From: an uncultured Prevotellaceae bacterium
Lineage (GTDB): Bacteria; Bacteroidota; Bacteroidia; Bacteroidales; Bacteroidaceae
Direction: 5' to 3'
Assembly: GCA_947170495.1 (NCBI GenBank)
Contig: CAMVUB010000005.1
Span: 1 to 61,388, forward strand
DNA: 61,388 nt
Shown here: piece by piece, positions 54,165 to 61,388 of the stretch
Layout of the letters: each line of letters opens with the position of its first letter
Position numbering within the stretch: the first letter of the stretch is position 1
Translations under genes and position numbers: made by a program
The notes under the pieces: model-generated
The model's database searches: none
What the model was told of the DNA's origin: nothing
Seen by the model: the letters and a program-made list of their open reading frames with translations, nothing else

Positions 54165-54902
54165 TTATTTGCGCTTGCGCTTGCGGGGTTTCTCGACGAT
54201 GTCCTTGGTGCGGATGATGTCGTAGAGGTAGGCGGCTTTGACGATGATGGCGCCGTTGGCGGAACGACCGAAGGGGTCTTTCTTGCTGTTGTTGAAGATG
54301 TCGCTGAGGCCGTAGAAGTAGTAGCCTTCGAGCATGAAGCGGCCTGCGCGTTTGGTGCCGATCTCAAAGGAGAGGCCTCCGGAGATGCCGTACTCGAAGC
54401 GGCGCTCAACGGTTTTTCCGTACTGCTGGGTGACGTTGTTGGGTCGCGGCGTGCCGGCCCAGGGGTCGCTATAGTGCTCGGTCTCGCTGAAGCAGTAGCC
54501 GAGCTGGGGACCTATGAGGAAGCCGAAGAGGAAGCCTTTGCGCTCGCGACCCCAGCTGAGGCGCGCGAAGATGGGCATCTGGATATACCGCATATCGCGG
54601 TAGTAGGTGTCGCTGCTGAGTTCGGGGTCGATGTCTTCCTTCCAGCCCATGTTGGCGTAGTTGATCTCGGCTTGTATGGCGCAGATGGCGGCGAAGTATT
54701 TCTCGCAGGTGTAGCGCACGGTGACGCCGAAGGTCTCGCCGCCCTTGTACTTCTTCTTGATGGTGGGGTTGAAGGAGGTGCGGTTGAGGAGGTAGCCGCC
54801 GTTGACGCCTATGGTGAGGTCGTTGCGGTGTTCGCCTACCTGCGCCCGAAGTGGCGCACAGAGCAGCACGGCAAGGAGCAGGAGGAGGCTGGCGGGCTTC
54901 AT
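54165..54902 (-). CDS. PorT-like outer-membrane beta-barrel protein
   Basis: 245 residues. Signal peptide (LLLLLAVLLCAPLRAQ), then alternating-strand segments LTIGVNGGYLLNRTSFNPTI, GGETFGVTVRYTCEKYFAAI, CAIQAEINYANMGWKED, MRYIQMPIFARLSWGRERKG and GFLFGFLIGPQLGYCFSE. This is the PorT/beta-barrel fold common in Bacteroidales. The C-terminal tail KPRKRKRK is unusually basic for a barrel end. Its start overlaps the stop of the preceding gene (1 bp), and it is the last gene of the bamD operon. Confidence 0.85.
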   Translation of the reverse strand: MKPASLLLLLAVLLCAPLRAQVGEHRNDLTIGVNGGYLLNRTSFNPTIKKKYKGGETFGVTVRYTCEKYFAAICAIQAEINYANMGWKEDIDPELSSDTYYRDMRYIQMPIFARLSWGRERKGFLFGFLIGPQLGYCFSETEHYSDPWAGTPRPNNVTQQYGKTVERRFEYGISGGLSFEIGTKRAGRFMLEGYYFYGLSDIFNNSKKDPFGRSANGAIIVKAAYLYDIIRTKDIVEKPRKRKRK

Positions 54903-56050
54903 CAGCGGTTGCGGTTGATGAGTTCGATGGTCTGGTTGGGGGAGTAGTGGATGAGTTCCACGAAGGTGTTGATGTAGCCGTCGCCCTCGCGCGGGCTCTC
55001 AAAGTGGAGTGGGTGCTGGTAGGGGTCGGCGGGTACGGTGTTGAGGGATTCCTCCAGGTCGGCGCGCCCGTAGAGGTAGATGCCTCGCAGGAAGTAGTAG
55101 GCGAGGTCGAAGCCCATGAGTGCGTAGCGCGGGTAGGTGGGGCTCATGGGTGTGTGGAACCACTGCATGAACTGGCGGTCTATGGCCTCGCTGCGGCGCG
55201 ACAGGGGGTTGCGGTAGAAGGAGGTATAGACGTAGGTGTTCATCTGGTAGAAGTCGGAGAGCAGCTGCTGTGTGTAGGTCTGCCAGGCGGGGTAGCCGAA
55301 GAGGGCCATCTCGTAGTGGGCGTGCTCCTGCTGGAAGTCCTTCAGCTTGGTGATGAGCTTGTTGAAGGCTTTCAGGGAGGAGGAGTTGGGAATGATGAGG
55401 TTCTTGCGCGTGGGGTTGAAGGCTTGCAGGAAGGCCATGTCGTCGCCTTCGATGTTGAGGACGCGCAGGTAGTAGGCATCCTTGTTGAAGTTCTTGCGCA
55501 GCAGCTCCACGAGGGCGGTGCCTTCCTCGTTGGACTCGTTGGTCTCCACGAGGATGATGTTGTAGTCGGCGAACTGGCTCTGAATGTACCACACGGCTTC
55601 CTCCTGTACACGCGGGCGTGGGGCGTTGATGAGGTATTGGCGTGGGTGGCCTGTGAGCTGTGTAGCCAGCGTGGTGAAGGGCACCACGAGGTGCGTGTCG
55701 TGAAGGTCGCAGTAGTCGGCGAGTGCGGGCAGCTGGGCGGCGTCCAATGGACCGAAGACGAGGTCGCAGTCGTTGAGGGCGTGGGATGAGAGCAGCTCGT
55801 CCATCTCGGAGGCGGTAGCGCCAGAATGGATGGCTTGGACATCCACGGAGAGGCCTGTGTGCTTGAGGCTATCGACGGCCAAGAGCACTCCCTGATAGAA
55901 CTCCACCATCTTGGCTCCGCGGGCACTCTTCTCCTTCAGCGGCAGCACCACGCCCATGCGCACTTGGCGCTGTGTGACCAGGTGTTGCGCGAGGGCACTG
56001 GAGGTGAGGAGCACGAGGCTGAGGAGTGTGGTGAGGATGCTTCTGATCAT
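54902..56050 (-). CDS. periplasmic-binding-protein-like (type I fold) protein
   Basis: 382 residues with signal peptide (ILTTLLSLVLLTSSALAQ). Type I binding-protein pattern: VRMGVVLPLKEKSARGAKMV then EFYQGVLLAVDSLKHTGLSV, CDLVFGPLDAAQLPALADYC, HDTHLVVPFTTLA, YNIILVETNESNEEGTALVE and YEMALFGYPAWQTY, like branched-chain amino-acid receptors and LpoA. No ABC transporter genes are near. Being next to an outer-membrane protein and downstream of bamD, an envelope-assembly or peptidoglycan-related role is more likely than uptake. Confidence 0.78.
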   Translation of the reverse strand: MIRSILTTLLSLVLLTSSALAQHLVTQRQVRMGVVLPLKEKSARGAKMVEFYQGVLLAVDSLKHTGLSVDVQAIHSGATASEMDELLSSHALNDCDLVFGPLDAAQLPALADYCDLHDTHLVVPFTTLATQLTGHPRQYLINAPRPRVQEEAVWYIQSQFADYNIILVETNESNEEGTALVELLRKNFNKDAYYLRVLNIEGDDMAFLQAFNPTRKNLIIPNSSSLKAFNKLITKLKDFQQEHAHYEMALFGYPAWQTYTQQLLSDFYQMNTYVYTSFYRNPLSRRSEAIDRQFMQWFHTPMSPTYPRYALMGFDLAYYFLRGIYLYGRADLEESLNTVPADPYQHPLHFESPREGDGYINTFVELIHYSPNQTIELINRNR

Positions 56051-56075
56051 GGGATGTTCTTTTGATGGGATGCGT

Positions 56076-56597
56076 TTAGCGCAGGCGGTCCAGCGATCGC
56101 ACCAGCATCTCGTCTTTCAGGATGGCACGGAAGGCCAAGTAGCAGAGGATGCAGGCGATGGCGGGGAACGCGGCCCACGGGGTCAACTGGAAATGGGTTC
56201 CGGTATCGCCGGGAATCACGAAGGCGAAAGCACCGTAGAGCACATACCACCCAAGGAGGAGGATGCTGCAGAGGAGTGCCAAACGTGATTGCGCCAGACG
56301 TTGGCGATAGAAGAAGATGCACAGGATCTCGGCGGTCGTCGTCAGCACCAGCAGGGCAAACAGAGCCCACGGCGTGAAGACGTGGTCGCCCTCAGCCTCT
56401 GTGGCCAGCACGGGGGCGTCGGAGGCCATCGTTGTGATGGTGGCTCCGATGGGCGCGGGCACGTGGATCCACAGGTTGTACATCGTGGCACACTCCTCGC
56501 CGGCCTCGTCCGTGAAGCGGGCAACAGGCAGGCAGAGGCAGGCGATGCAGAGGAGGGCTGCCAGCGCGAGATAGACTGTCTGGATGCGCTGGATCAT
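56076..56597 (-). CDS. DUF4293 family membrane protein
   Basis: 173 residues with four spans: IQTVYLALAALLCIACLCLP, ALFALLVLTTTAEILCIFFY, RLALLCSILLLGWYVLYGAF and AAFPAIACILCYLAFRAIL. The MIQRIQTVYL start and ILKDEMLVRSLDRLR end are typical of this Bacteroidetes family that follows rpoZ. Function unknown. ATGA overlap with the rpoZ stop. Confidence 0.85.
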   Translation of the reverse strand: MIQRIQTVYLALAALLCIACLCLPVARFTDEAGEECATMYNLWIHVPAPIGATITTMASDAPVLATEAEGDHVFTPWALFALLVLTTTAEILCIFFYRQRLAQSRLALLCSILLLGWYVLYGAFAFVIPGDTGTHFQLTPWAAFPAIACILCYLAFRAILKDEMLVRSLDRLR

Positions 56598-56932
56598 AGG
56601 TCGTCCACGTCAGCCTCCTTGGCGGGATTGCGGAAGTAGATCTTACCCTCGCGGAATTCCTGTGTGGCGATGAGGGTGGGCTTGGGCAGCTTCTCGTAGT
56701 AGCGGCTAATCTCAATCTGCTCGCGGTTCTCAAAGACCTCGTCGAGGTTATCGTTGTTGGAAGCAAACTCCTGGAGCTTCTTCGACAGCTCTGTCTTCAT
56801 GTCGGCGCTGATCTGGTTGGCGCGCTTGGCGATGATAGCCACGCTCTCGTAGATGTTTTCCGTGTCCTCACAGAGATCCATGATGTTCTGTGTCACGGTG
56901 TTAGTGGGTGCGTTTGTTTTCTTGTAATCCAT
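56594..56932 (-). CDS. rpoZ: RNA polymerase omega subunit (Bacteroidetes form)
   Basis: 112 residues: YESVAIIAKRANQISADMKT then ELSKKLQEFASNNDNLDEVF, and YYEKLPKPTLIATQEFREGK. The AIIAKRANQI block corresponds to the omega helix that clamps the beta-prime C terminus. The Bacteroidetes version is longer than the E. coli one and is usually encoded with bamD and a DUF4293 gene, as here. It overlaps the DUF4293 start by 4 bp. Confidence 0.87.
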   Translation of the reverse strand: MDYKKTNAPTNTVTQNIMDLCEDTENIYESVAIIAKRANQISADMKTELSKKLQEFASNNDNLDEVFENREQIEISRYYEKLPKPTLIATQEFREGKIYFRNPAKEADVDDL

Positions 56933-56935
56933 CTT

Positions 56936-57012
56936 TATATTTTACAATTTTACGATTTTACAATTTTACGATTGTCCCCCTTGGGGGACCACAGGGGGCT
57001 CTACAGGGGGCT
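56936..57012. repeat. TTTTACAATT word array and GC-rich palindrome between bamD and rpoZ
   Basis: ATTTTACAATTTTACGATTT, TACAATTTTACGATTG (10-bp words), then GTCCCCCTTGGGGGACC and two CAGGGGGCTCT words. It fills the whole 81-bp gap; no promoter or gene is seen. Confidence 0.75.
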
Positions 57013-57013
57013 C

Positions 57014-57859
57014 TTAATCCTCATCCATCGGCTGTCCCTTGATGGCTTTCTGGCTCTTGGCGAAGTAGCCGTCGGCCTCCTTCTTGTATTTGGACTCGGG
57101 GAACTCGTTGATAAAGCCGTAGTACTCGTCGATGGTCTGGCGGAAGCGGTCGATGCGTTTCTCCTCCACGCTCTTGTTGGCCAGATGGAAACGTGAGCGC
57201 AGGATGAGAATCATGAATTTCTCGCGACGCTCAGCAGAGGCGTAGGGGTAGTCGCGCAGCGCATTCTCCGCGGTCACGATGCAGGCCTCGTAGTTCGAGC
57301 CGCCGCTGGTGCTGTTGCCGATATAGGAACCCAGGTCGTAGTATAGCTGTGCCGAGCGCTGCTCCTTCTCGATGAGGTGGTCCTGCAGGCGTTGCAGCAT
57401 GTCCTGCGTCTGCTCCTTGAGACGGGTGTAGGGGTAGTAGTCCAGGAAGTTCTGCAGCTCGGCAATGGCCTGATAGGTGGCGGTCTGGTCCAGACGGACG
57501 TCGGGGATGCTCTCGTAGAGCGCGAGGCCGCTGTGGTAGCGGGCTTCCTCCACGTAGGTGCCACGGGGGTAGCTCTGATAGTATTTCTTGAAACCTGCCG
57601 AGGCCAGGTCGTAGTCGTGACCCATAAATGCGCTCATCGCCATCAGATACAGACATTCCTCGCCATACGCCGACCCCTTGAAGTTGATGACAACGCTGTT
57701 GAGGAGGTCGTAGGCTTGGGTGTATTTGCCGCGTGCGTAGCACGACTTGGCAGCCTCATATTTATATTCGGGATCTCCGTACTTGGTCACCTTGTGGTAT
57801 TCGCCGCAGCTGGCAAACACCATGAGTGTACAGAATAGGAGAGAGAGAGCTTTCTTCAT
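57014..57859 (-). CDS. bamD: outer membrane protein assembly factor BamD
   Basis: 281 residues, lipoprotein (LFCTLMVFASC, Cys18). TPR-like repeats: YEAAKSCYARGKYTQAYDLL, GEECLYLMAMSAFMGHDYDL, YPRGTYVEEARYHSGLALYE, and later YPYTRLKEQTQDMLQRLQDH and YEACIVTAENALRDYPYAS, as in BamD/YfiO. It is an essential part of the BAM complex that inserts barrel proteins. First gene of the operon with rpoZ, DUF4293, the binding-protein-like gene and the PorT-like gene. Confidence 0.92.
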   Translation of the reverse strand: MKKALSLLFCTLMVFASCGEYHKVTKYGDPEYKYEAAKSCYARGKYTQAYDLLNSVVINFKGSAYGEECLYLMAMSAFMGHDYDLASAGFKKYYQSYPRGTYVEEARYHSGLALYESIPDVRLDQTATYQAIAELQNFLDYYPYTRLKEQTQDMLQRLQDHLIEKEQRSAQLYYDLGSYIGNSTSGGSNYEACIVTAENALRDYPYASAERREKFMILILRSRFHLANKSVEEKRIDRFRQTIDEYYGFINEFPESKYKKEADGYFAKSQKAIKGQPMDED

Positions 57860-57879
57860 GAATAGTGCTTAAACGGCTG

Positions 57880-57911
57880 CAAAGGTAGAGTTTTCTGCTG
57901 ACTTGACCAAA
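57880..57911 (-). promoter_or_regulatory. promoter of the bamD operon
   Basis: Minus strand: TTTG (57908-57911), 20 bp, TACCTTTG (57880-57887), 21 bp before the bamD ATG. Confidence 0.75.
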
Positions 57912-57971
57912 AGAGAACCGACTTTTTATATAAAAAGTGACAACTATTGCATTTTGTTCAGCCTTTTTTTG

Positions 57972-57979
57972 TAACTTCG
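57972..57979 (+). promoter_or_regulatory. -7 promoter box TAACTTCG
   Basis: TAACTTCG fits the -7 box with one change; a TTG about 22 bp upstream may be the -33 element. The ATG at 58003 is 24 bp downstream, which excludes the longer frame from 57937. Confidence 0.55.
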
Positions 57980-58002
57980 CGCCGAAAATCAACGATTACG
58001 CT

Positions 58003-59094
58003 ATGCAAAAAGTCTCTTTAAGCCTGTTATGGTTGTTCCTTCTGCTGGGCGTCATGGCGTGTTCTTCCGACGATGGACAGGAGCTGCTCCCGTTGGGCGA
58101 CGGTGATGGCGAAATAGGGGAGGAGAGTGTCTATGTGCCGGATACACTGGAGCTGGATACGCTGGACATGGAGGCTGTCAACCTGCCACCGGAGCCGGAT
58201 TACTCCGACCCCGACATGTGGTTTATCCAGGAGGCGATGCTGGGCAAGACGGATTTGGACGTCTTCTACACCTGTCCCACAGAGATCATCACGGACTATG
58301 TCTCGGGCTGGAAGACGTATGGCCACATGAATGTCTATGACGAGAACCAGCGCAATGCCTTTTCTCCTGATTTTGATAAGGCTGTGCCGGTTTTTGGCAT
58401 TACGGCAAATCTCTATAGCTTCTATTATCGTCAGGTCACCTTGCAGAGCTTTGCCAGCGAGAGCACGCTGGCCTCGCGCTTCCCCTATGCCTTTCAGGAT
58501 ATCAAGCGTGCCTTTAATTATTACTTGGAACATTTCAATAACGGGCGCCCCTTCATCATCGCGGGATATAGCCAAGGTGGTAAGGCTACCGTGGAAATGT
58601 TGAAAGAGTTACAGCCGTCGCACATGAAGCGTCTAGTGGCAGCTTATGTAATAGGGTATAAGATAACCGAAGAGGATCTGCTATCGCCGAATATAGTGCC
58701 TGCTACAGGAGCTTCTGATGTAGGTGTCACATGTTGTTTCTCATCGGTGGGTGACGAGCGATCGATATGGCCGATTATTCAGGAACCAGTGGCCTGTGCT
58801 ATCAATCCTATTAATTGGAAAATAGATGACACACCTGCCGAGATATCGTGGGTACAAAGGGTGGATCCAGATAGACCAGTGACAGTACGTAAGGATATGG
58901 ACCGTAATATTATGTTTGTTGATAATTACATCGTGGAGGACTTTGGATTCTATCCAGTAACATGGATTATGGGTAAGAAAAATTATCACAGATATGAGTT
59001 CACCTTATACGCTCCGTCCATCACGCAGAACATCGCGCAGCGCTATGCTGCCTTCCAGAGTATTCCCACAGGCATCAAACCCATCAGATGGTGA
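58003..59094 (+). CDS. DUF3089-like alpha/beta hydrolase lipoprotein
   Basis: 363 residues from ATG 58003. Lipoprotein signal LLWLFLLLGVMACSSDDG (Cys17), an acidic linker, then TDLDVFYTCPTEIITDYVSG and a nucleophile elbow FIIAGYSQGGKATVEMLKEL with Ser in GYSQG. Later EEDLLSPNIVPATGASDVGV and a C-terminal HRYEFTLYAPSITQNIAQRY. The pattern fits DUF3089 lipase-like proteins. From about 58620 on, the DNA is more AT-rich than the first half and its neighbours. It precedes uvrB by 12 bp and may be cotranscribed with it. Confidence 0.78.
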   Translation: MQKVSLSLLWLFLLLGVMACSSDDGQELLPLGDGDGEIGEESVYVPDTLELDTLDMEAVNLPPEPDYSDPDMWFIQEAMLGKTDLDVFYTCPTEIITDYVSGWKTYGHMNVYDENQRNAFSPDFDKAVPVFGITANLYSFYYRQVTLQSFASESTLASRFPYAFQDIKRAFNYYLEHFNNGRPFIIAGYSQGGKATVEMLKELQPSHMKRLVAAYVIGYKITEEDLLSPNIVPATGASDVGVTCCFSSVGDERSIWPIIQEPVACAINPINWKIDDTPAEISWVQRVDPDRPVTVRKDMDRNIMFVDNYIVEDFGFYPVTWIMGKKNYHRYEFTLYAPSITQNIAQRYAAFQSIPTGIKPIRW

Positions 59095-59106
59095 CGCCGC
59101 AACGCT

Positions 59107-61128
59107 ATGCCACAGTACCAACTGACATCGAAATACCAGCCTACTGGCGACCAGCCCGAGGCCATCGCGCAGCTCACTCAGGGCGTCCTCGACGGGCTGC
59201 CGGCGCAGACGTTGCTGGGCGTGACGGGCTCGGGTAAGACCTTCACCATCGCCAACGTCATTCAGAACGTGGGCAAGCCCACCCTCATCCTCTCCCACAA
59301 CAAGACGCTTGCCGCACAGCTCTACGGCGAGATGAAGGCGTTCTTTCCCCATAACGCCGTGGAGTATTATGTCAGCTACTACGACTACTACCAGCCCGAG
59401 GCGTATATCCCTTCTACGGACACCTATATAGAGAAAGATCTGGCCATCAACGATGAGATTGACAAACTGCGCCTCGCGGCCACGTCGGCGCTCCTCTCTG
59501 GGCGTCGAGATGTTATCGTTGTGAGCTCTGTATCATGTATTTACGGCATGGGAAACCCTGCTGCCTTCTACGAGAATGTCATCGAGCTGCATCGGGGGCA
59601 GATCATCGACCGCAACGCCCTTCTGCGACGCCTCAATGACTCGCTTTACACGCGCAACGATGTCAGCCTCTCGCGAGGAGAATATCGGGTCAAGGGCGAC
59701 ACCGTGGATGTCTTCCTGGCCTACTCCGACAACCTCCTGCGCATCACCTTCTGGGACGATGAAATCGACAGCATCGAAGAGGTGGATGCCATCGCGATGA
59801 CGCGTGTCGGTGAATTCCAGGAATATAAGATCTACCCGGCCAATCTGTTCATGACGACCAAGGAGCAGACGAATGCGGCCATCCATCAGATTGAGGACGA
59901 CCTCGCGGCGCGTGTGCAGTACTTCGATGAGATTGGTAAGAAGTTGGAATCCAAGCGCCTCTACGAACGTGTCACCTACGACATGGAGATGATACGCGAA
60001 CTAGGCCACTGCTCGGGCATCGAGAACTACAGCCGCTATTTCGACGGACGCCCGCCAGGAACGAGGCCTTATTGTCTCCTGGACTTCTTCCCCGAGGACT
60101 TCCTCATGGTCATCGACGAGAGCCATGTCAGCGTGCCGCAGATCTCGGCAATGTATGGCGGCGACCGTGCCCGCAAGACCAATCTCGTAGAGTATGGCTT
60201 CCGCCTGCCGGCGGCCTTGGACAACCGACCGTTGAAGTTCGAGGAGTTCGAGGCACTCACGCCCCAAACCATCTATGTCTCAGCTACGCCGGCGGACTTC
60301 GAATTGGCTAAGAGTGAGGGCATTATCGTGGAGCAGGTAATACGCCCCACGGGGCTCCTGGATCCCGTTATCGAGGTGCGCCCCACAGCCAATCAGGTGG
60401 ATGACCTCATGGAGGAAATTGAGCAACGCATAGAAGTTGATGAGCGTACATTGGTCACTACGCTCACCAAGCGAATGGCCGAGGAGCTGACGGAATACTT
60501 GATGAACCACGGCGTGCAGGCGCGCTATATCCACAGCGATGTAGATACGCTGGAGCGTGTGCAGATCATGGATGACCTGCGTGCAGGTAAGTTTGATGTC
60601 CTCGTGGGTGTCAACCTGTTGCGCGAAGGCCTCGACCTGCCCGAGGTGTCGCTCGTTGCCATCCTCGACGCCGACAAGGAGGGATTCCTGCGCAGCCATC
60701 GCTCGCTCACGCAGACCGTGGGGCGTGCGGCACGTAACGTTCACGGAAAGGCCATCATGTATGGCGACAGTATCACAGAGTCCATGCAGCTCACCATCGA
60801 CGAGACCAACCGCCGACGCGAGAAGCAACTCCGTTATAATGAGGAACATGGCATCACACCCACGCAGATTCGTAAGGACCGCACGATGACAGACCTCGTG
60901 GCAGCCAACCATGAATCCACCTTATTGCATGACCGTCGCGCCTATGTGGAGCCGGAGCAGCCGTTGCCCGTAGCGGCAGAGGCCGAGGCTGAATACCTCA
61001 CGCCCGACCAGATGCGCAAGCGCATCGACCAGCTGCGCCGTCAGATGCAGGAGGCCGCCAAGAAGCTCGACTTCATCACGGCTGCCCAGCTGCGCGACCA
61101 GATGCTCTCCCTCATGGCACAAGTATAA
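59107..61128 (+). CDS. uvrB: excinuclease ABC subunit B
   Basis: 673 residues. Helicase motifs: LLGVTGSGKTFTIANVI (Walker A), the beta-hairpin YYVSYYDYYQPEAYIPSTDT and YIEKDLAIN, LMVIDESHVSVPQISAMYGG, VTTLTKRMAEELTEYL, VLVGVNLLREGLDLPEVSLV and RSLTQTVGRAARN. The C-terminal UVR domain (MRKRIDQLRRQMQEAAKKLD) that contacts UvrC is present. It verifies damage handed over by UvrA. Full length, followed by a strong terminator. Confidence 0.96.
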   Translation: MPQYQLTSKYQPTGDQPEAIAQLTQGVLDGLPAQTLLGVTGSGKTFTIANVIQNVGKPTLILSHNKTLAAQLYGEMKAFFPHNAVEYYVSYYDYYQPEAYIPSTDTYIEKDLAINDEIDKLRLAATSALLSGRRDVIVVSSVSCIYGMGNPAAFYENVIELHRGQIIDRNALLRRLNDSLYTRNDVSLSRGEYRVKGDTVDVFLAYSDNLLRITFWDDEIDSIEEVDAIAMTRVGEFQEYKIYPANLFMTTKEQTNAAIHQIEDDLAARVQYFDEIGKKLESKRLYERVTYDMEMIRELGHCSGIENYSRYFDGRPPGTRPYCLLDFFPEDFLMVIDESHVSVPQISAMYGGDRARKTNLVEYGFRLPAALDNRPLKFEEFEALTPQTIYVSATPADFELAKSEGIIVEQVIRPTGLLDPVIEVRPTANQVDDLMEEIEQRIEVDERTLVTTLTKRMAEELTEYLMNHGVQARYIHSDVDTLERVQIMDDLRAGKFDVLVGVNLLREGLDLPEVSLVAILDADKEGFLRSHRSLTQTVGRAARNVHGKAIMYGDSITESMQLTIDETNRRREKQLRYNEEHGITPTQIRKDRTMTDLVAANHESTLLHDRRAYVEPEQPLPVAAEAEAEYLTPDQMRKRIDQLRRQMQEAAKKLDFITAAQLRDQMLSLMAQV

Positions 61129-61135
61129 AACGAAA

Positions 61136-61164
61136 AAGGAGTCCCGTAGGACTCCTTCTTTTTG
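61136..61164. terminator. bidirectional hairpin terminator between uvrB and tRNA genes
   Basis: AAGGAGTCC-CGTA-GGACTCCTT followed by CTTTTTG; the A-run on the left serves the minus-strand tRNA transcript. Confidence 0.88.
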
Positions 61165-61170
61165 TTGTGC

Positions 61171-61244
61171 GGTGCGTACGAGGCTCGAACTCGTGACCCC
61201 ATGCGTGACAGGCATGTATTCTAACCAGACTGAACTAACGCACC
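61171..61244 (-). tRNA. tRNA-Asp (GTC)
   Basis: The minus strand folds as a cloverleaf: acceptor GGTGCGT/ACGCACC, anticodon stem CATGC/GCATG with loop CTGTCAC (anticodon GTC), T arm ACGAG-TTCGAGC-CTCGT. CCA is not encoded. Confidence 0.93.
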
Positions 61245-61251
61245 AGAGAGA

Positions 61252-61323
<72 letters not shown>

Positions 61324-61328
61324 AGCTG

Positions 61329-61388
61329 TGGGCGGAGATGGATTCGAACCACCGAAGGTAAAAACCAGCAGATTTACAGTCTGCCCCA
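61329..61388 (-). tRNA. tRNA-Tyr (GTA), partial at window end
   Basis: Anticodon arm CAGACTGTAAATCTG (anticodon GTA), a long variable arm and T arm GGTGG-TTCGAAT-CCATC, acceptor 3' strand TCCGCCC with discriminator A. The 5' part is beyond the window. It leads the Tyr-Gly-Asp cluster. Confidence 0.9.

Overview
The window is chromosomal DNA of a member of the Bacteroidales, most likely Prevotella or a close relative. The evidence is the Bacteroidetes-type promoter (TTTG, about 19-21 bp, TAnnTTTG), type IX secretion C-terminal domains, BspA-like leucine-rich repeat and PorT-like proteins, the Bacteroidetes form of RNA polymerase omega, and the near absence of purine-rich ribosome binding sites.

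Layout. 1-2520: a partial MntA-type nucleotidyltransferase, an unknown exported protein, a GH43 arabinanase and a GNAT remnant. 2521-9672: a tight minus-strand run (alpha/beta hydrolase, PreA, PheC-like binding protein, PL10 pectate lyase, patatin, YjbR, ResB/CcsA fusion). 9876-17536: a surface beta-helix lipoprotein, a DUF389 protein, a BlaI/M56 signalling operon and a membrane-spanning HTH regulator. 17537-22208: pseudogene debris, an ECF sigma/membrane-partner/exported-protein operon, and an HU-like protein behind a phased palindrome array. 22361-29472: UbiE, LrgA/LrgB, a protease remnant, SGNH hydrolase, a lone MetH activation domain, dihydroorotase, a dolichol-phosphate-mannose-synthase-like enzyme and serine ammonia-lyase. 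29623-44217: mostly core genes (mfd, Nif3-like, zinc-ribbon, rpsA, pfkA, uvrA). 44220-54160: an AT-richer accessory island with duplicated MNT/HEPN modules, a possible toxin, a 1853-residue BspA-like protein, a hairpin-flanked two-gene cassette and a hairpin ladder. 54165-61388: a bamD-rpoZ-led operon, a DUF3089-like lipoprotein, uvrB and a tRNA cluster (Tyr, Gly, Asp).

The most unusual content is non-coding. (1) At 53997-54145 seven inverted repeats lie in a row with centres exactly 22 bp apart. Their arms differ, but each centre is a 4-base pyrimidine-purine core. A second array with the same 22-bp period (three CCATCATGATGG units, 21248-21306) lies upstream of the HU-like gene. (2) 83-bp direct repeats with a strong hairpin flank a two-gene cassette. 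(3) A promoter module is nearly identical in three places, and a 3' tail element is nearly identical in two, around unrelated or diverged cargo. (4) A roughly 48-bp intergenic element occurs six times. (5) Arrays of degenerate 7-10 bp words fill many intergenic gaps and also interrupt conserved genes in frame (ccsA, mfd, pyrC, the M56 gene, GH43). At several gene borders they supply start or stop codons.

How the genes fit together. The first third holds plant-polysaccharide (pectin/arabinan) enzymes plus envelope-sensing regulators. The middle and end hold three nucleotide-excision-repair genes (mfd, uvrA, uvrB) within about 32 kb, core metabolism and envelope assembly. The island between uvrA and the PorT-like gene looks like a site of repeated cassette gain and decay.
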